Shown here one piece after another: positions 25,860 to 38,129 of a DNA stretch of 64,000 nt; the first letter of the stretch is position 1; each line of letters begins with the position of its first letter. The translations under genes and the position numbers were made by a program. The notes below the pieces were generated by a model that made no database searches, was not told where the DNA came from, and worked only from the letters and a program-made list of their open reading frames with translations. This DNA comes from Eonycteris spelaea (Eukaryota > Chordata > Mammalia > Chiroptera > Pteropodidae). The stretch spans positions 558,001 through 622,000 of the forward strand of contig PUFA01000034.1 of NCBI GenBank assembly GCA_003508835.1, given 5' to 3'.

Positions 25860-28800
25860 ACCAGGCCCCAACAACTGGGTGGAGGTATTATAGGTGGTTT
25901 TTATTTCCATCCTTTAAAAATCACCTCTCTTTCCTTTGGCAAATCTCACAAAATCCAGCTTCCTCACCAAAGTTTTTACAGTCTGTTTTTCTTTCAGACA
26001 AACAAGTTTCCAATCTGCTTTCGCAGGTTACTTTTCCCTGAATCACGGAAGACAATAAGGTTGTCAGTGTGTCACACTCTTCCTCACAAACCTTCTAATG
26101 CGTCTACACCAAACACACAAATGCACCCCAGGAGCCTGGCCCCTGGGGACGCCCGCCATCTGCCCCGAGCCTGACCCCGCACGCTCACGGAGCCAAGGGC
26201 AGGCCAGGCTCCCGCAGAAGTGGCACACAGAAAACTGGTCCAGACACAAAGCTCCCTTCCTGTGTCAAAGCGTGTCACGGCTCCAAGGTCAGAATCTTTC
26301 ACGAACCGAATGCTGCGTTGCGGCCCACCCGGCAGTTACTGGCCGGTTCCTACGTCCATCTTCTACAAAGGGAAAACGTTATCAAAATAAACACGAGACT
26401 CCGGAATGACCTGGACACACCGGCTGCAGGGTGTAACGACTCTGACGGCCCTAGTCACGTGACGTTTCCTTATTTTTGATCGGAGACTCCGGGGAGGACT
26501 AAGGAGGCCCCAAATCGCATCGCCATTTCATCATTCTACGAGCATTAGAAAGAGCAGAATGCCGTGGCATGCCGAGCAGACTGTGAACCAAACTAAAAGC
26601 CGTTTGCATGTGTTAACGACACGTCGGGCGAACTCAAGCTGGCTGAGGCCATTAAAAAGGGATTCGGGGGCAGAACACAGCTATGAGGCCGCAGCGCAGA
26701 AGAGTATTAAAATAACCATTTTCTGTGTCATCGATAAAGTTAATTCTATGAGCAAAGGATGGGAGTCTTAACGTGAAAATCAAAACAGGGCGCGTTTGCT
26801 AATGGTGCACTTAGCGACTCACGTGGGCCAGGCGAGTGTGAGCGCGGGCGTTTGGGGGCGGAGGGGGCACACGCACGCGTCGGCACCCGCTGAGAAGCAC
26901 AGCAGGAAAAGTTCCAGACTCAGGATAAGAAACTGCCGGAAGAGATCAAAGCCTCTCCTAGCAGAATACTCCACCGCGTTATGAAATGAGGTTATCTGCT
27001 GTCTCGCACTGTCTGTAGCGCCAGGCTTGATAAAGACTAAGACTCCTTCCTCTGTTGTTTTTGAAAGAGTCAAATGCTCTTCCCGGTAATGGCTCCTTCG
27101 ACCACTTTCGGGTGTAGCAGCGTCCACCTGGCTCGGCATTTAAGGCCGGCAGCTGCACACAGTCTGTGGAGGACGGACCACGCTGCTATTTCAGCTTCCT
27201 AAAGGTTTTCCTGTGGCTACGTCATTCTCAGCCAGTCGACTGGCAGTCTGAGGACGCGAGTCCCCTTTAAAAGTCCGGCCTTCAGGTCCACGCGACAGTT
27301 CAAAGGACGCGGGATAAACTCTTCCAAGGAGCGACTTCTACAGAGGCCTCCGAAGGAGACGCTGATTTCTGACTTGTGACAAGTCGATGACACTGAGTGA
27401 CGCTGGGGTTGTTAGAGGGTCCTCGCCACACACACATTCTCCGGCCGCCCCCGAGGACGTTCGCCATCACCCGTGTTAAATGAACGTCGCTGATCGTGCT
27501 CAAGAGAACCTCAGAGCAGATTATCGTGCCAGACCAGAGCCTGGCTCACGTGTGACACGTGTGTGCAGCTTCCCAACTGCGATCGAACTCATTTGTTTCC
27601 TAAAAATATTAACGGAGTTTTTGCTTTCCTCTTTTTTTTTTTTTTGTATTTAAACCTCTGAAAATATGCAAGGTTTGTATTTTGTTTTGGTATTAGATCA
27701 TCATTTCAATTTGCGATTGAGCCCTGTGTTACAGGTAAAGCTTCTTTGGTTAAACGGAATTTGCAAATGCAAATAACAGGGGTATTGATGACATCACATT
27801 TCATTAAAAAAAAAAAAGCACTATAAATCAGGTCTGCCTTTTCCCACCCAACGTAAACCACGACTACAGCACAGACAGAAAGACCCACCCAAACCTACAC
27901 ATCCTTCCTCCCTAGAGACACATCCTGCACCCGCAGGCTCAGCCAGAAGCCTACCCACTGGGAACATGTGTATTTTCAATTCGGCGAGAGATTACGAGAG
28001 CATGGGCCAAAAAAAAAGTCACCTCTTTGGCGTCAACGTGCAGATTCTAATTTCAAGGACTCCGACCATGTGAGAAGCCACCGGGCATGACGCGTGGTGA
28101 GCGGTGGCAGTGGTGACAGCCACCACACCAGCACTGGGACGGCCTTACAAGACTCGACCAGTGAACTTGGGAGGAACTTGATGAGAGGTTTCTTCTTTTT
28201 TCCTCTACTTCAGCAGCTCCCCGTGTTACTCAAACCTCACTCAGGTACTGTTTTCAGAAAGCCTGAAACTACCGAACTCCTTGAGAAAGGGTCGTTTAAG
28301 CGGCTGCACCTTCCTTGCCCCATCGTGATGCGAGCCGCCGGGCAGTCCTGCAGAGGGGGTGTGGGGGTGGTGACAGTGACGGGCGCAGAGGCACAGCGAA
28401 AACCGCGGGTCACCAGGACAGCCGGCCTGCCCCCAACCGTGTGACGTGGCTTTAGGAAGCAGACGTCTCAGAGAATGCGGCTCCCAGACACCGGTGGGGC
28501 CCAGCGCAGACCTCCACCCTCCCCTCCTCAGCTCACTAACCCGTGACAGAAACGCAGCCATTGTTACGAAGGATACACAAAGGCAGCGACGGGCCCTTCC
28601 TGCTCACTAGTTCACCTTCGACACGTCAAATGCCAAACATACAAGTGTACGTGACTTACTTTTAAAGGTGAAAAATCCCATTTCTGAAAGCACTTCTTAA
28701 AAAAAAATATGTACACACATACACACACACCGGCCCCAATCTAATCTCTAATAAAGGAGAAAACAAGAGCAGCGGCACCTCGGCAGCGCCAAGCTGGATC

Positions 28801-28934
28801 TGGGAAAGAAGGGACCAGGCCTGACCAGCATGACCTTGAACAGCAGCACGAGAAGCCACCGCGGTGTTGGCAAAACACAATGGTCAAGGCGATGCGGCCC
28901 TCAGGAGATGCTTCCCCTGACCGATGCGCGAACA

Positions 28935-29119
28935 CCGGGGTCCCCGACCCCCGGGCCGCACCGCAGGAGGCGAGCGGCGGGGGAGCCAGCGAAGCTCCAT
29001 CTGCGTCCACGGCCGCTTCCCGGCGCCGGCCTCACCGCCTCAGCTCCGCCTCGGATCGTCAGGCGTTAGGCTCTCGTAGGAGCCCCGGTCCCTGGTGCCA
29101 CAGAGGTCGGGGACCACTG
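28935..29119 (+). mobile_element. MER1-like non-autonomous hAT-Charlie element, copy 2
   Basis: Seen: starts GGGGTCCCCGACCCCCGGGC and ends GGTCGGGGACCACTG. It shares GCAGGAGGCGAGCGGC, CGGCGCCGGCCTCACCGCCT and GGTCCCTGGTGCCACAGAGG with the copy at 4102-4304. It lies in the same orientation and has the same internal join, so both derive from one deleted subfamily. It lacks about 18 bp near the left end relative to copy 1. It is non-coding. Confidence 0.85.
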
Positions 29120-31819
29120 CTCTGCCACCTGCAGTCAGGGGCTCATCGGTGCAGCCTGCCTTGTTCTGGCCACTCCCCAAATCGGGACCAGTCACAGGTG
29201 CTGCACGTGACATGGCACGTGCTGTACGTCAGGGTTCCAGCCTGTGCGGAGGAAGGACCGTGAACGAAGCTGCCCGCGGCCGCCCCGCGTGGCCCAGGCG
29301 AGTCACGCGCCCTCCCCCGGCTCAGCCCTTCGTGTGGGGTGCTCACACCCCAGAGGGCCGTCCCCAGGCAGAGGGGGACCGAGGAGGGAGCGGCTTCCAC
29401 CAAAGTGCTTTCTGGATGCTAACTCCAGCACGTGAAGAGCTGGGTAAAGGTGCTGAAAGACTGACGTGGATCTTTCTAGAAGGGGGAGCCCACTGTCACA
29501 CAGGTGGCCGTGCTCCACACAAGCGGCACTGGCCACCGGCGGGCAGAAGCCTTTCGAGGCTGCCGCCCGGCTTCCCACCTGGAATGGAAGGGCTTCCACC
29601 TGCGACCGCTCAGCTACCCCGTCCTTCCGGCAAACGAGGCGGGGACAGAACCCAGCAGTCTCGGGGAGAACGAAGGGACATGTTTGTAGTTTGTAACGCA
29701 TCTAGCTCTTGATGCATACAGATCTTGACCTGGTCTAAGATTTATTGTCAGAGCAAAACTTTGCGTGTAGATTTTCCCACTGTCCTCTGAACACAGGCTT
29801 CATCAAGAAGGTGCGAGCCCAAGCTTCCTGGGGGGCGCGCCTTACTCTGCACCGCAGGATGCTGAGGTGGGGTTTGACGAAGGGCTACGACTCTAGGGTG
29901 TATGTGCAAGCGCAGAACATCGTGCTTGTCGAGCAGCTGATGTCGGGGCGCGTACGGCACAACCCAAATACGGACCCGCTTACAGTTCAGACAAAGCTGT
30001 CAGCTCGTCCTGGGGCAGGGAGGGTGACAGAGAGGACACGGGCGGCTTCGATCGGGGGAGTGAAACAATTGTTTGTTTCACCGTGTGAGTTTACGCGTTC
30101 TGTCTGAACGGACGCCAACGCTTCCTTAGGGACCCGGGACCTTGAAATGGCACACACATCAGGTGCCATAGCTAACAACATTACAAACTACATCCCCCCG
30201 AACACAGGGGCTCCGTTGCCTCTAGTCCTTAAAACATCAGAACAAAGAACCGATTCTCCCTCGGCCTCAGGATGACTGCCAACTACACCGTGACCCAAGT
30301 CACTAGGCCCCGCTGTGCGTCCAGCACACGCCGCTGCACAGCAAACCCAGCTATGCACGCGGACACCGAGAAATGGCCACGTGCTCGAAAAGGGGCTGCG
30401 ACGCGCAATTCCCAAAACCCAGCTGCAGGAAATAAAAAGCCCGAACGTCCCATCACGACGACGACGGGGCCGAGCCACTGCCCTCCCCACCACGACGCCC
30501 GCCCAGCGCCCTCACGCACCGGCTGGCCTTCTGCTGGGAGGATTTACTTCTGCTGCTTCGCTGTAATTATTTTAGGTCATCGCTGAACATCTAGGCTGGA
30601 AAACCCCATCGCCAGCAGGACCCTCCGTTCTCACCCGGAGCCCCGTCTAGAAGGCCATGAAGACGCCCTGCTGCAGGCTCCGGCCACTGGGAACGTCGGC
30701 CCCGTGACAGAGCGAGGGAGATCTTCCCCCCCAAAAAATAAAAGTAAAAAAGCCGGGGAAACAAGGCCTGCGGAGGGGGCACGTCCCTGTCCTCCAGCCT
30801 TCCATCGTCACGTGTCCACGCCCTGAGCGCACCGATGACCAGGACCTCTCAAAACCCGGAGCGGCAAACAGGAAACTCACCATTACAAAGTCAGGAGGCC
30901 AGAAGCCTGCAGTGAGTCTCCAAGACGTGGCCAGTGGCCAACTGAACCACACAAAACCGGACAGACTGAGAGAGACAGAGGGGGCCCCGGGCAGCCGCGT
31001 AGCCTCGACCCCGCGGGTCTGGCCTGCCGGGGCCCCCTGACAGACAGATGGGGACCATGTCGCAAGCCGGATCCACTGCTCAGACTAGATAGAAACAGGG
31101 AGGATGTTAATTCTCAAAAGGTGACTCTCACCTGCGCCACAGGCCACACTGAGCTGCAGTGAGTGGTGGCATGGGTGACGCCAACAGCTGAGGGGGTGCC
31201 GGAAGGCACCCAGCCCACCGCACCCCCCGTGTCCACTGCAGCCAAGATGCCGGCCTTCAGGGATTGCCGACTGTCCGTGGCTATCCTGCGCGTCACCGAG
31301 GCGGGGGCCCCCGAGCTTCCCAGCGCGTCTCTACCCGATCAGGGGGACTGCGTGAGGAAGGCGGGCACTCCAACGGGGAAGGAAGGAATGAATGAGCAAA
31401 TGCACCTCCCCTGCCCCCTGGGACCCCGCTGCTAACGAAGACGTTCCCTCCTGAGCTAGCCCCCCAGCCATTCGACATCTGCGTGAACCAGAGAAAAGCA
31501 AGCATCCTGCTTTCCTGCTACTTTCACTGTTCGCTTCCTGTTTCAGGATACTAAGAAGTCAAACGCTGAAGAAGAATCAAGTGCCCGATCCCTTAACAAA
31601 CAGACGTGGTGGCCAGCCGATGAGGCCTGCGGGCAGGTGGCGGTCGCGTGGGACGTGACTCGCCGGGCCTGCTTCCCTCTGCTGACAAGCGAAATGTCAC
31701 AGAAATTACACACTTTTTCTTTATCATCTCTTTCTGCAACGCAAAAATATGAGAAGTAAGTAAATAAAAGTCAGTGCCGGGGCACGAAGGGAGCCAGAAA
31801 GTTCGAAGAGCGAGCCACG

Positions 31820-31851
31820 GAAGCTGCGTCCGTGGGAAGCTGCGTCCGTGG
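31820..31851. repeat. 16-bp tandem duplication
   Basis: GAAGCTGCGTCCGTGG occurs twice head to tail with no mismatch, followed by a G-rich run. Confidence 0.95.
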
Positions 31852-31929
31852 GGGCGGGGGGGGCTGGGGCCTGCGTGCCGGACACACCCCCCCGCCGGCC
31901 TGCCCGGTGAGCCGACAGGACGCGGGCTC

Positions 31930-32095
31930 CCGGCTCTCAGGACGGGGGTCCAATCCAGGCGACATGCCGTGGGCCCAGCTACGTCACTTCGCTGAGCCTC
32001 GATTTCTTTAACTCTAAACCTTGCAAACTTATTTTCTTTCCGTGAGGATTAAGCTGGATTCTCCCGTGAACAGTTTCTAAGTATCGAGTCTAGTT
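31930..32095 (+). mobile_element. MIR SINE, plus orientation
   Basis: Matches the MIR core and 3' half: GGTCCAATCCAGGCGACATG, then CAGCTACGTCACTTCGCTGA, GCCTCGATTTCTTTAACTCT and CGTGAGGATTAAGCTGGATT. The expected CTGTGTGACCTTGGGCAAG segment is partly lost. It is a typical ancient mammalian MIR. Confidence 0.75.
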
Positions 32096-33869
32096 GGTTC
32101 GCGGCTGCTTTGACCACTGACCCTTAAAGCGCTGGGGACTTGAGAAAGAAAAAGGTTCGCCACGTACGTACCACGTAAAACACGCAGGGAAACCACAGCT
32201 TTATTTCCACAGCTTATCTGCAGGATGAACCCACGGGAGCCACAGAAGTTGAGGCGCCACGGGGTCATTTCCTTGGGAGAGTCTGCACCATCTAGACATT
32301 TAACGGGAGTGTCGATCACTTCTCAAGAAACAAAACGTACGGAAAATGCACCTGTGAGAACTGCGGCAGGCGACAGCGAGCTCCGCCGGTGCCACCGCCG
32401 TGTGAGGCGGCAGCGCATGGGCCGTCACAGCCACGCCAGCACCCACGGCTGAAACCGTGACGTCCAGGGAGCCCCTCCGCCGGCCAGGGCCCCACGCTGC
32501 AGACGGCCAGAGGCGCTTCCGGCACGCGGGTCACTGCTGCCAGCCGCAGCCGCTCTGGGCACGAACGTGCCACCAGCTCGGCACCTGCACCACTGACCAA
32601 CCCTGGGGATTCACTTGTGAGTCCGTTTCTACGTGGAAGCTGCGTGTGCAGAGCAAACGCACAGGGTGATCACAGTGGAGAATAAGCCCATCCACGCGGC
32701 TAAACTCACAGCAGCCTCGCCGCGGACCAGCAAGCCTCCTATGAAGGCCGGGGAGCGACCGCCCGGGGCTGCGGGGCCACAGCTCGACTCTGCGGCCAAA
32801 GCCAGGAGCGGCCCGGCCTGGGGCCCACGAGCAGCCCGGCCGTGGCTGGCGAGGTCTCTTACAAACCGGGCGGCTGGCCAGACCTGGCCGGGGCTCTCGT
32901 CTGGGGACCTTCGTCTACTACTTCACGTTGACGTTCACGGGGGTTGGGGCTACTCGCCGGCCAATGGTGGCCTGGCCCTGTCGGAACCCCGAGAACCCCT
33001 GCTCCCCTAGTCCTTCACAGCCCACTCGTCACTGACCCTGCGCATGCCACCACGGGGTTCAAAGGTGGGTTTGTCACCCGCCTGTCTGCGGAGGGCCCGA
33101 GGAGGCCCACGTAAAGGTAAGGGACACGGTCCCTGAAACGGAACAAAATGCTGAAATGGGGGGATTCCATCTGAAAACGAACCTGGACATTTAAAAGGAA
33201 AACATTCACTGCCCAGCGTGGGTGCGGGAGCCCTGACTACGACTCTTACCAGCAGCGAGTGGCCAGTGTCCACCAGGCTGGGGCCCAGCGAGGCCTCCGT
33301 GACCTCTGGGCAGTGCGGGCCATGCCTGGCCGCTGCGCTGCCCCGGCCGCCCCCCGTGGCACCGGGGCTGGGCGGTGCGAAGCTGGGCCACCTGGAACAG
33401 GACCTGTCACCGGGAGCGTCTCCTCCCAGGTGTCTGATGCTACAGGAGTCACTTCGCCCCCGACCTTCGCGACCCCACCAGGGGGCACACCGCCCAGAGT
33501 GACCGCGCCCCCCGAACCCCCACTCCACCTCCCGTCACCCCTGCCTCTCGTCCCTCTCACAACCGACACGTGGCGTTGCGATTACCCGCATGAAGGTCCG
33601 ACGCCCTTGGAACCGGGCGCTCGCCCAGGAGCACGTCCTGTGTGACGCCCGCTGACCCCGGAGGAGGGCGTCTGACAGCCAACCGAGCGGCAGATGAGCC
33701 GCCCCAGCCCGGGCCCCGGTGCGCCACGTTCCTGCCTCTCTGCCCAGCCCCGACTCTGCCCTTCGGGCTCACCCTCCTCGAAGCCTCACATGAAACAGCG
33801 AAACCTTTCGAAAGAGACAGGCCTGCATCACAAGCCACCACGCTGCAGGAGCCAGACGGAGCGCGTGCG

Positions 33870-34350
33870 ACGTGACCCGCCTTCCGCGTCGCTCCAGCCA
33901 CGCCGCCCGGGCACGCAGAGCCGGCGCAGGGCCGTCTCGGGGCGGCGTGTGGTCACCTCTTCTCAGCGGGCCGCTTCAGGCACACAGGACGGAGAGGCGC
34001 CTGGGGCCGCGGGGCGCAGGGGCGGCCGTGCCGGGAGGAGTCCCCGCCCCCCGCTGGACGAGGGGCCCGCTGCCCCGGGGGGCGGCCCGGGGGCCCGCGG
34101 CGGCGCTCACCGTCCTGGAAGACGCGCTCCACGTTGAGCCCGTAGGTGGCACACGTCTCGTAGTACGTGCACCGCTTCAGGTCGCTGGACAGCTTCCTCG
34201 CCCGGGCGTCGTCGATGACCCGCGGGTTCGTGGAGCTGATGGCATCTGGAACAGACGAACACACGCGAAAGCCACGGGGTGACCACCGGCGGCTCCGCCG
34301 CACAGCTGCAGGGCTCCGAGCCGCTCGAAGCGCGCGCGCCGCGGCCCCGT
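33870..34350. promoter_or_regulatory. CpG-dense block around the DAISS exon
   Basis: GC and CpG are dense across the exon and both flanks (GCGTCGCTCCAGCCACGCCG, CGAAGCGCGCGCGCCGCGGC and others). The exon itself is rich in third-position C/G. No transcription start is implied. Confidence 0.45.
34111..34245 (-). CDS. AGAP1: AGAP1 coding exon, end of GTPase-like domain (DAISS to RVFQD)
   Basis: Seen on the minus strand: acceptor ctgttccag, 135-nt exon, donor gtgagcgcc. With the carried G it reads Asp-Ala-Ile-Ser-Ser-Thr, [39 protein letters not shown] with no break, and ends in phase 1. Known family: GTQD at the junction with the upstream exon stands where Ras proteins have NKxD (G4), and ETCATYG stands where Ras proteins have the ETSA-like G5 motif. 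Arg-Cys-Thr-Tyr-Tyr and Asn-Pro-Arg-Val-Ile-Asp-Asp-Ala-Arg fit AGAP1; AGAP3 has Ser in place of that Ala. I recall Ala where this sequence has Thr, and Asn where it has the second Ser of KLSSD; both are mild. The exon lies in very GC- and CpG-rich DNA. The next exon (VAQKIV in the family) is not in the window. Confidence 0.96.
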
Positions 34351-35389
34351 GACTCCTGGGAGACCCTCGGCCCACTCCGCGCACCGCGGTCGCCGACGCC
34401 AGAGTCGCGTCACGAGGCGGATGTTTCGGAGGACCCCGTCTGAAATGGGGACAGGAGGGCGCCCAGGAAGGCGAGCGAGCGGCGAAGAGTCAAACGTGGC
34501 CCCAGAGGAAAACAATCTCCAAAGGGAAAACCCCAGGGCCGCCGGGTGCCGGTGACCGCGGATGCCCGGGGCACTCTGCGCAACGCCTCCCGTGTGGCAG
34601 CGCGGCCACGAGCCCCGCGGGTGTCTGCTCCGGTTCCACAGACGGACACGCGGAGAACACGACGAACAGCCGGGAAGGGGACAGGAAAGCAAACGCCCAG
34701 GGAACGGCCGTGAGCGTAGGGCGCCCGGCCCCGGGGGCGGGGGGGTCAGTGTGCGAGGTGTGATTCTCGGGGGGGCGTCTGCAGGAGGCGGGGTGACCCG
34801 CCACTACCTGGGTGACCTGCTGCATTGTGGGAAGGCCGAGGGGAGCGGGCAGGAGTGGGCGGGGAGGGGGACGCACGGGGGCCGCGGGCACACTGCGCGC
34901 GAGTGTGCGAGCTTCAGTCCCAGCAGAGCGGCTCCGGGGGGCGGCCCGGATCAGAGGGTGGGGGTACCCCCACCTCCCGCAGCAGGAGCTGTGCACAGCA
35001 GGGCATTGGCGCTGCAAGGCAGAGGTGCCGGGCACCCGCCAGTCATCTCGAAAAAAAAAATAAGTCGCCTTTTTGTCCAGCGCGGCCTTGACCGCACCCC
35101 ACGCCACCGCGCTGCTGAGCACCAGCCAGGTGTCCGGCACACGGGCGGAGAAAGGCCCACGTCTGGACGGCTGCCGTGCGCAGGGTGAGGCCACATGTGT
35201 TTCTCAGGGGTTTTCTTATGTGAAATTTTTTCAGAGGGTTTGATGGGTTTGAAAACAGAAAACGCTCAAGAGCTCTTTAAACCAAAGTCCAGCGACGGGA
35301 TGTCCTCCCGACTCAGGACAGAAGTGTCTCGAGTTACACGAGAGAACGGCCTGTCCAGTCTTATTCTGCTCAGGAAACGTATTTGGCAT

Positions 35390-35560
35390 TCTATTTTTTT
35401 TAATTAAAAAAAGTGGCATTTGAGGGAATATAAGATTTATAATAAAATAAGATATTAAAATGTTTTAATATAGTTAATAAAACTTTACAATAAAAACATG
35501 TTAAATATATGACATGTAAGTAAAAAATAAATGAATAAAATTATGTTCCCTGCTTCTCTT
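35390..35560. other. Extremely AT-rich island
   Basis: About 170 bp at roughly 85% A+T (TTTTTTTTAATTAAAAAAAG, AATATAGTTAATAAAAC, TTAAATATATGACATG) inside an otherwise GC-rich intron. It may be a matrix-attachment-like region or the tail of an unrecognised old repeat. Confidence 0.6.
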
Positions 35561-36995
35561 TTTCTTTCCCTGACCCCGACTTCACTTTCCAGCTCCATGG
35601 AACAGGCCTGAGCTGACCGTCCTAACCACGCCGAGGACACCAGCTCTGTGATCCAGGACTCTGGCTGACAGAGACCCGGGCCGCCTCAGGACACGGCCCA
35701 GCTCCTTCCCCGGCAAGCTGTGTTGGGCGGACTGCCTCCAAGAACATCTCATCCTGTCTCCTTGTCCTACAGATTAATAAATCTGACACGGACTTCATAA
35801 ACTTAAGGAAAAGGAGTCTCTTTCACAGGCGTAAACATCTTTTAAGAAAATAGTAGGAACAAAGTTAAAAACACGGAATTTCCAACGCTCTAGTGTAATT
35901 TGGAAAATGCAGGCCTCAGAGCATCGTCAATCCAGCTTTAAAACCATCCTGACCCGCAGCCCCCAAGTCCCAAGCTCCTCCGTCCTCGGTGGGACATCCA
36001 CTCCACTTCCATTCCGTCCCGTCTTCCGAGACGCACCGCCAGAGACGGAAACGGACTGACGTGCCCATGACACTCGGGTCCACGCCGTCTCAGGTACCAG
36101 GCGCTTGGAAGTCTGCACCTTTTTATAGCTCATGCTTCTCCCTCAAATCAATTTAACCTGCAAGCCCTCAAAACGGAACCTGTTCAGCAAACACTGCAGT
36201 CACCTCGTTCAGAAACGTCTCATCCACTTAAGACCGAATGCAGAGCGCCCCGACTGTCCCCAGAAAGAGGACACCTTTGGTTCAGGCCACACCACCTGCC
36301 AGGGCCCTAAGGAATGAACTCCTTTATCTCCTCCCATCTCTGATGTCCTCCCTTGAGGTCACATGCCCACCTACCTAGGAGAGCAACTCTGGACTCCCTC
36401 GTCGTCTTCCTTGACTGCCCTGCCTCTATCCTGGCATGCCATCAAGCCCAAGCAAAAAAAGCCTGACAAACACGCAGCTTCTCCAGAAGCAAGTTTGCGT
36501 TCAACTACGGCTAAGTGTGGAACCCTCCAGAAGCCCAGGCTCACCCAGCCCCTGGCCAGCAGGGCCTCCAGGGCCCTCCGGGAATTAGCGGTCTGGTTAA
36601 TGACTGAGATGACAAACGTCCCTAAGCGACATCACTCCTGCCCTGTTCCTTGGGGCATGGCCGTGCGGGCCATGAGCTGTGCCTCAGGAAGCACAAGACG
36701 GGAACACGGCCCCCTGTGTCCATGGCTCCCGAACTCAGGCAGCTGAGAGGAGACCCCCCCCCACCCCCATGCAGCCGGGGGCTCTGCTCCCAACACCCCG
36801 GGCCGGCCCGCAGGACGGGCGCGTACTGTGGATAAACGCGTCACATGTGAGCAGCTTAGGCAGGGGCTGCCTTAGAGAAGTACCCATGCTCAACAGCATT
36901 TAGTAAGAATTTTCAAGACACGGACTCAAACACACCAGTTCCGTACTGAAAACAGAAGACCAAGGGCTTTTCACAGGTGCACCATGGCCGTGTGG

Positions 36996-37009
36996 CCACT
37001 GGAGGGCGC
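36996..37009 (+). promoter_or_regulatory. CTCF-like motif, plus orientation
   Basis: CCACTGGAGGGCGC matches the CTCF core CCACNAGAGGGCGC, with G for A at one position. It is preceded by TGG as in many strong sites. Confidence 0.5.
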
Positions 37010-37308
37010 GCCGGGCATGAAGTCTGTCTATTTGGTTTTAGGCTAAATCTTCCTCTTACCTGAAGGTTAAAGTCACGTGACCACTGTCCCTTACAGGTGT
37101 GCCAAAAAAAAGGGGGGCGGGGGGTGCTGTGCTCTCCACAGCAGCCCAGCCCTCACCTTCACCCCGAGAAAACGCTTCTCGTTCACCCAAGGTGGTGCTC
37201 CTCCTAACACTTGGCCGCCCCACACGTTTACTGCCATGCGGCCGGTCTCCAGCCCGCAGAAACGCAGACGGCCGGCCGTTCCTGCCCGTTCCCCCCCACT
37301 CCCTCCTC

Positions 37309-37320
37309 CTCTATAAAAGC
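37309..37320 (+). promoter_or_regulatory. TATA-box-like sequence in promoter-like context
   Basis: CTCTATAAAAGCC is a canonical TATA box. A C/T-rich stretch precedes it and CpG-containing GCGGCGGGAAGG follows. It points antisense to AGAP1. A second TATA-like CTATATAAAC lies at about 37375. No first exon or open frame with sense follows, so this is only a candidate. Confidence 0.25.
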
Positions 37321-38129
37321 CTTGCGGCGGGAAGGGCAGGCCACGGGCTAATTCTGCAGGGATTAACCAAAGCACTATATAAACAGAAAAATGGAGGCAT
37401 AATCCAATTTTTCTTGACCTTCCTTCCTTTTTAAAGTTGCCCATATTTCTGACAAGGCAGTTTTCAAAGAGAACCTGCGTCTGATTTTTAGAAACGTTCC
37501 GTGGTGGCCTCCGAAGACACCGGTGCTAGATGCCAGGGCATCAGCGAGTCTGTGATCAAGAACGAGGCCACCTGAAGTGACGTCTCTTTACTAAGAGACC
37601 AGGCTTTAAGTGGCCTAGAGGAATAAGGAATACGTCCACGTGATATGATTCTGTACGCTCTGAGGGGCCTGTGGATTAAACATCAGATACAGATTGTAAG
37701 ACGTCAACAGAGAATAAAGCAAGACGGCTATGTAATAGAGTTCGGCATTATTTTAAAGGTGCAAAGTTAAATGAACAATCTTTAGATTGCCTATAAATTG
37801 TTCTAAGTAACAGAGAGATTTAAGATATCCTAATACAGGATAGAGAATGAATTTTATTTTTTGTGAAGTATGTAGGGAGTGTGTGTGTGTATGTTATTGT
37901 GAGGTTGCTGATCAAGCGCTTTCTCCATAAATCAACTCAGGAAATGTGACAATTTCAGTTTTATGGATTTTCACGGTCAAAAATGAGCCTTCAGGAGAAA
38001 AATCCTTTCTTCTTTAAACCACTTTCGAATGCCCCACGCTGGAAGCACAGCCGGCCAACCCACGGGCCCGCCACCGGAACCCACACCCCTCCCCCCACCC
38101 CCCCGCCCCCGCGGGCACACGTCACTCAC

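Larger units (their letters stand above)
1..34110 (-). other. AGAP1: AGAP1 intron after the DAISS exon (partial, at least 34.1 kb)
   Basis: The donor at 34109-34110 opens an intron whose acceptor is not in the window. I looked for the expected next exon (the family continues VAQKIVATRKKQQ) and did not find it in any minus-strand frame. The intron contains two MER1-like elements, an internally deleted L1, MIR copies, an (AC)n pair, a 36-bp minisatellite, two CTCF-like motifs and several AT-rich blocks with homeodomain-type motifs. Stretches with no recognisable feature include 850-2980, 4320-6350, 6450-7900, 8400-10780, 16080-21440, 24550-25830, 25860-28930, 29120-31925 and 32100-33860. Confidence 0.85.
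34246..38129 (-). other. AGAP1: AGAP1 intron, 3.9 kb (GTQ exon to DAISS exon)
   Basis: This phase-1 intron lies between two identified exons. Position 34246-35385 is CpG-rich. Position 35390-35560 is an extremely AT-rich island. Position 35561-37000 is moderately GC-rich unique sequence. A CTCF-like motif lies at 36996-37009. A TATA-box-like sequence stands in a C-rich context at 37309-37320. Position 37730-37990 is AT-rich with no recognisable repeat. Confidence 0.93.

Noticed and set aside
1..34110. Next AGAP1 exon (VAQKIVATRKK region)
   Set aside because: Not found in minus-strand frames; the intron must extend beyond the left edge.
36250..36560. Possible L2 body fragment (CTTGACTGCCCTGCCTCTAT-like text)
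   Set aside because: Only scattered short resemblance to the L2 consensus; not enough to call.
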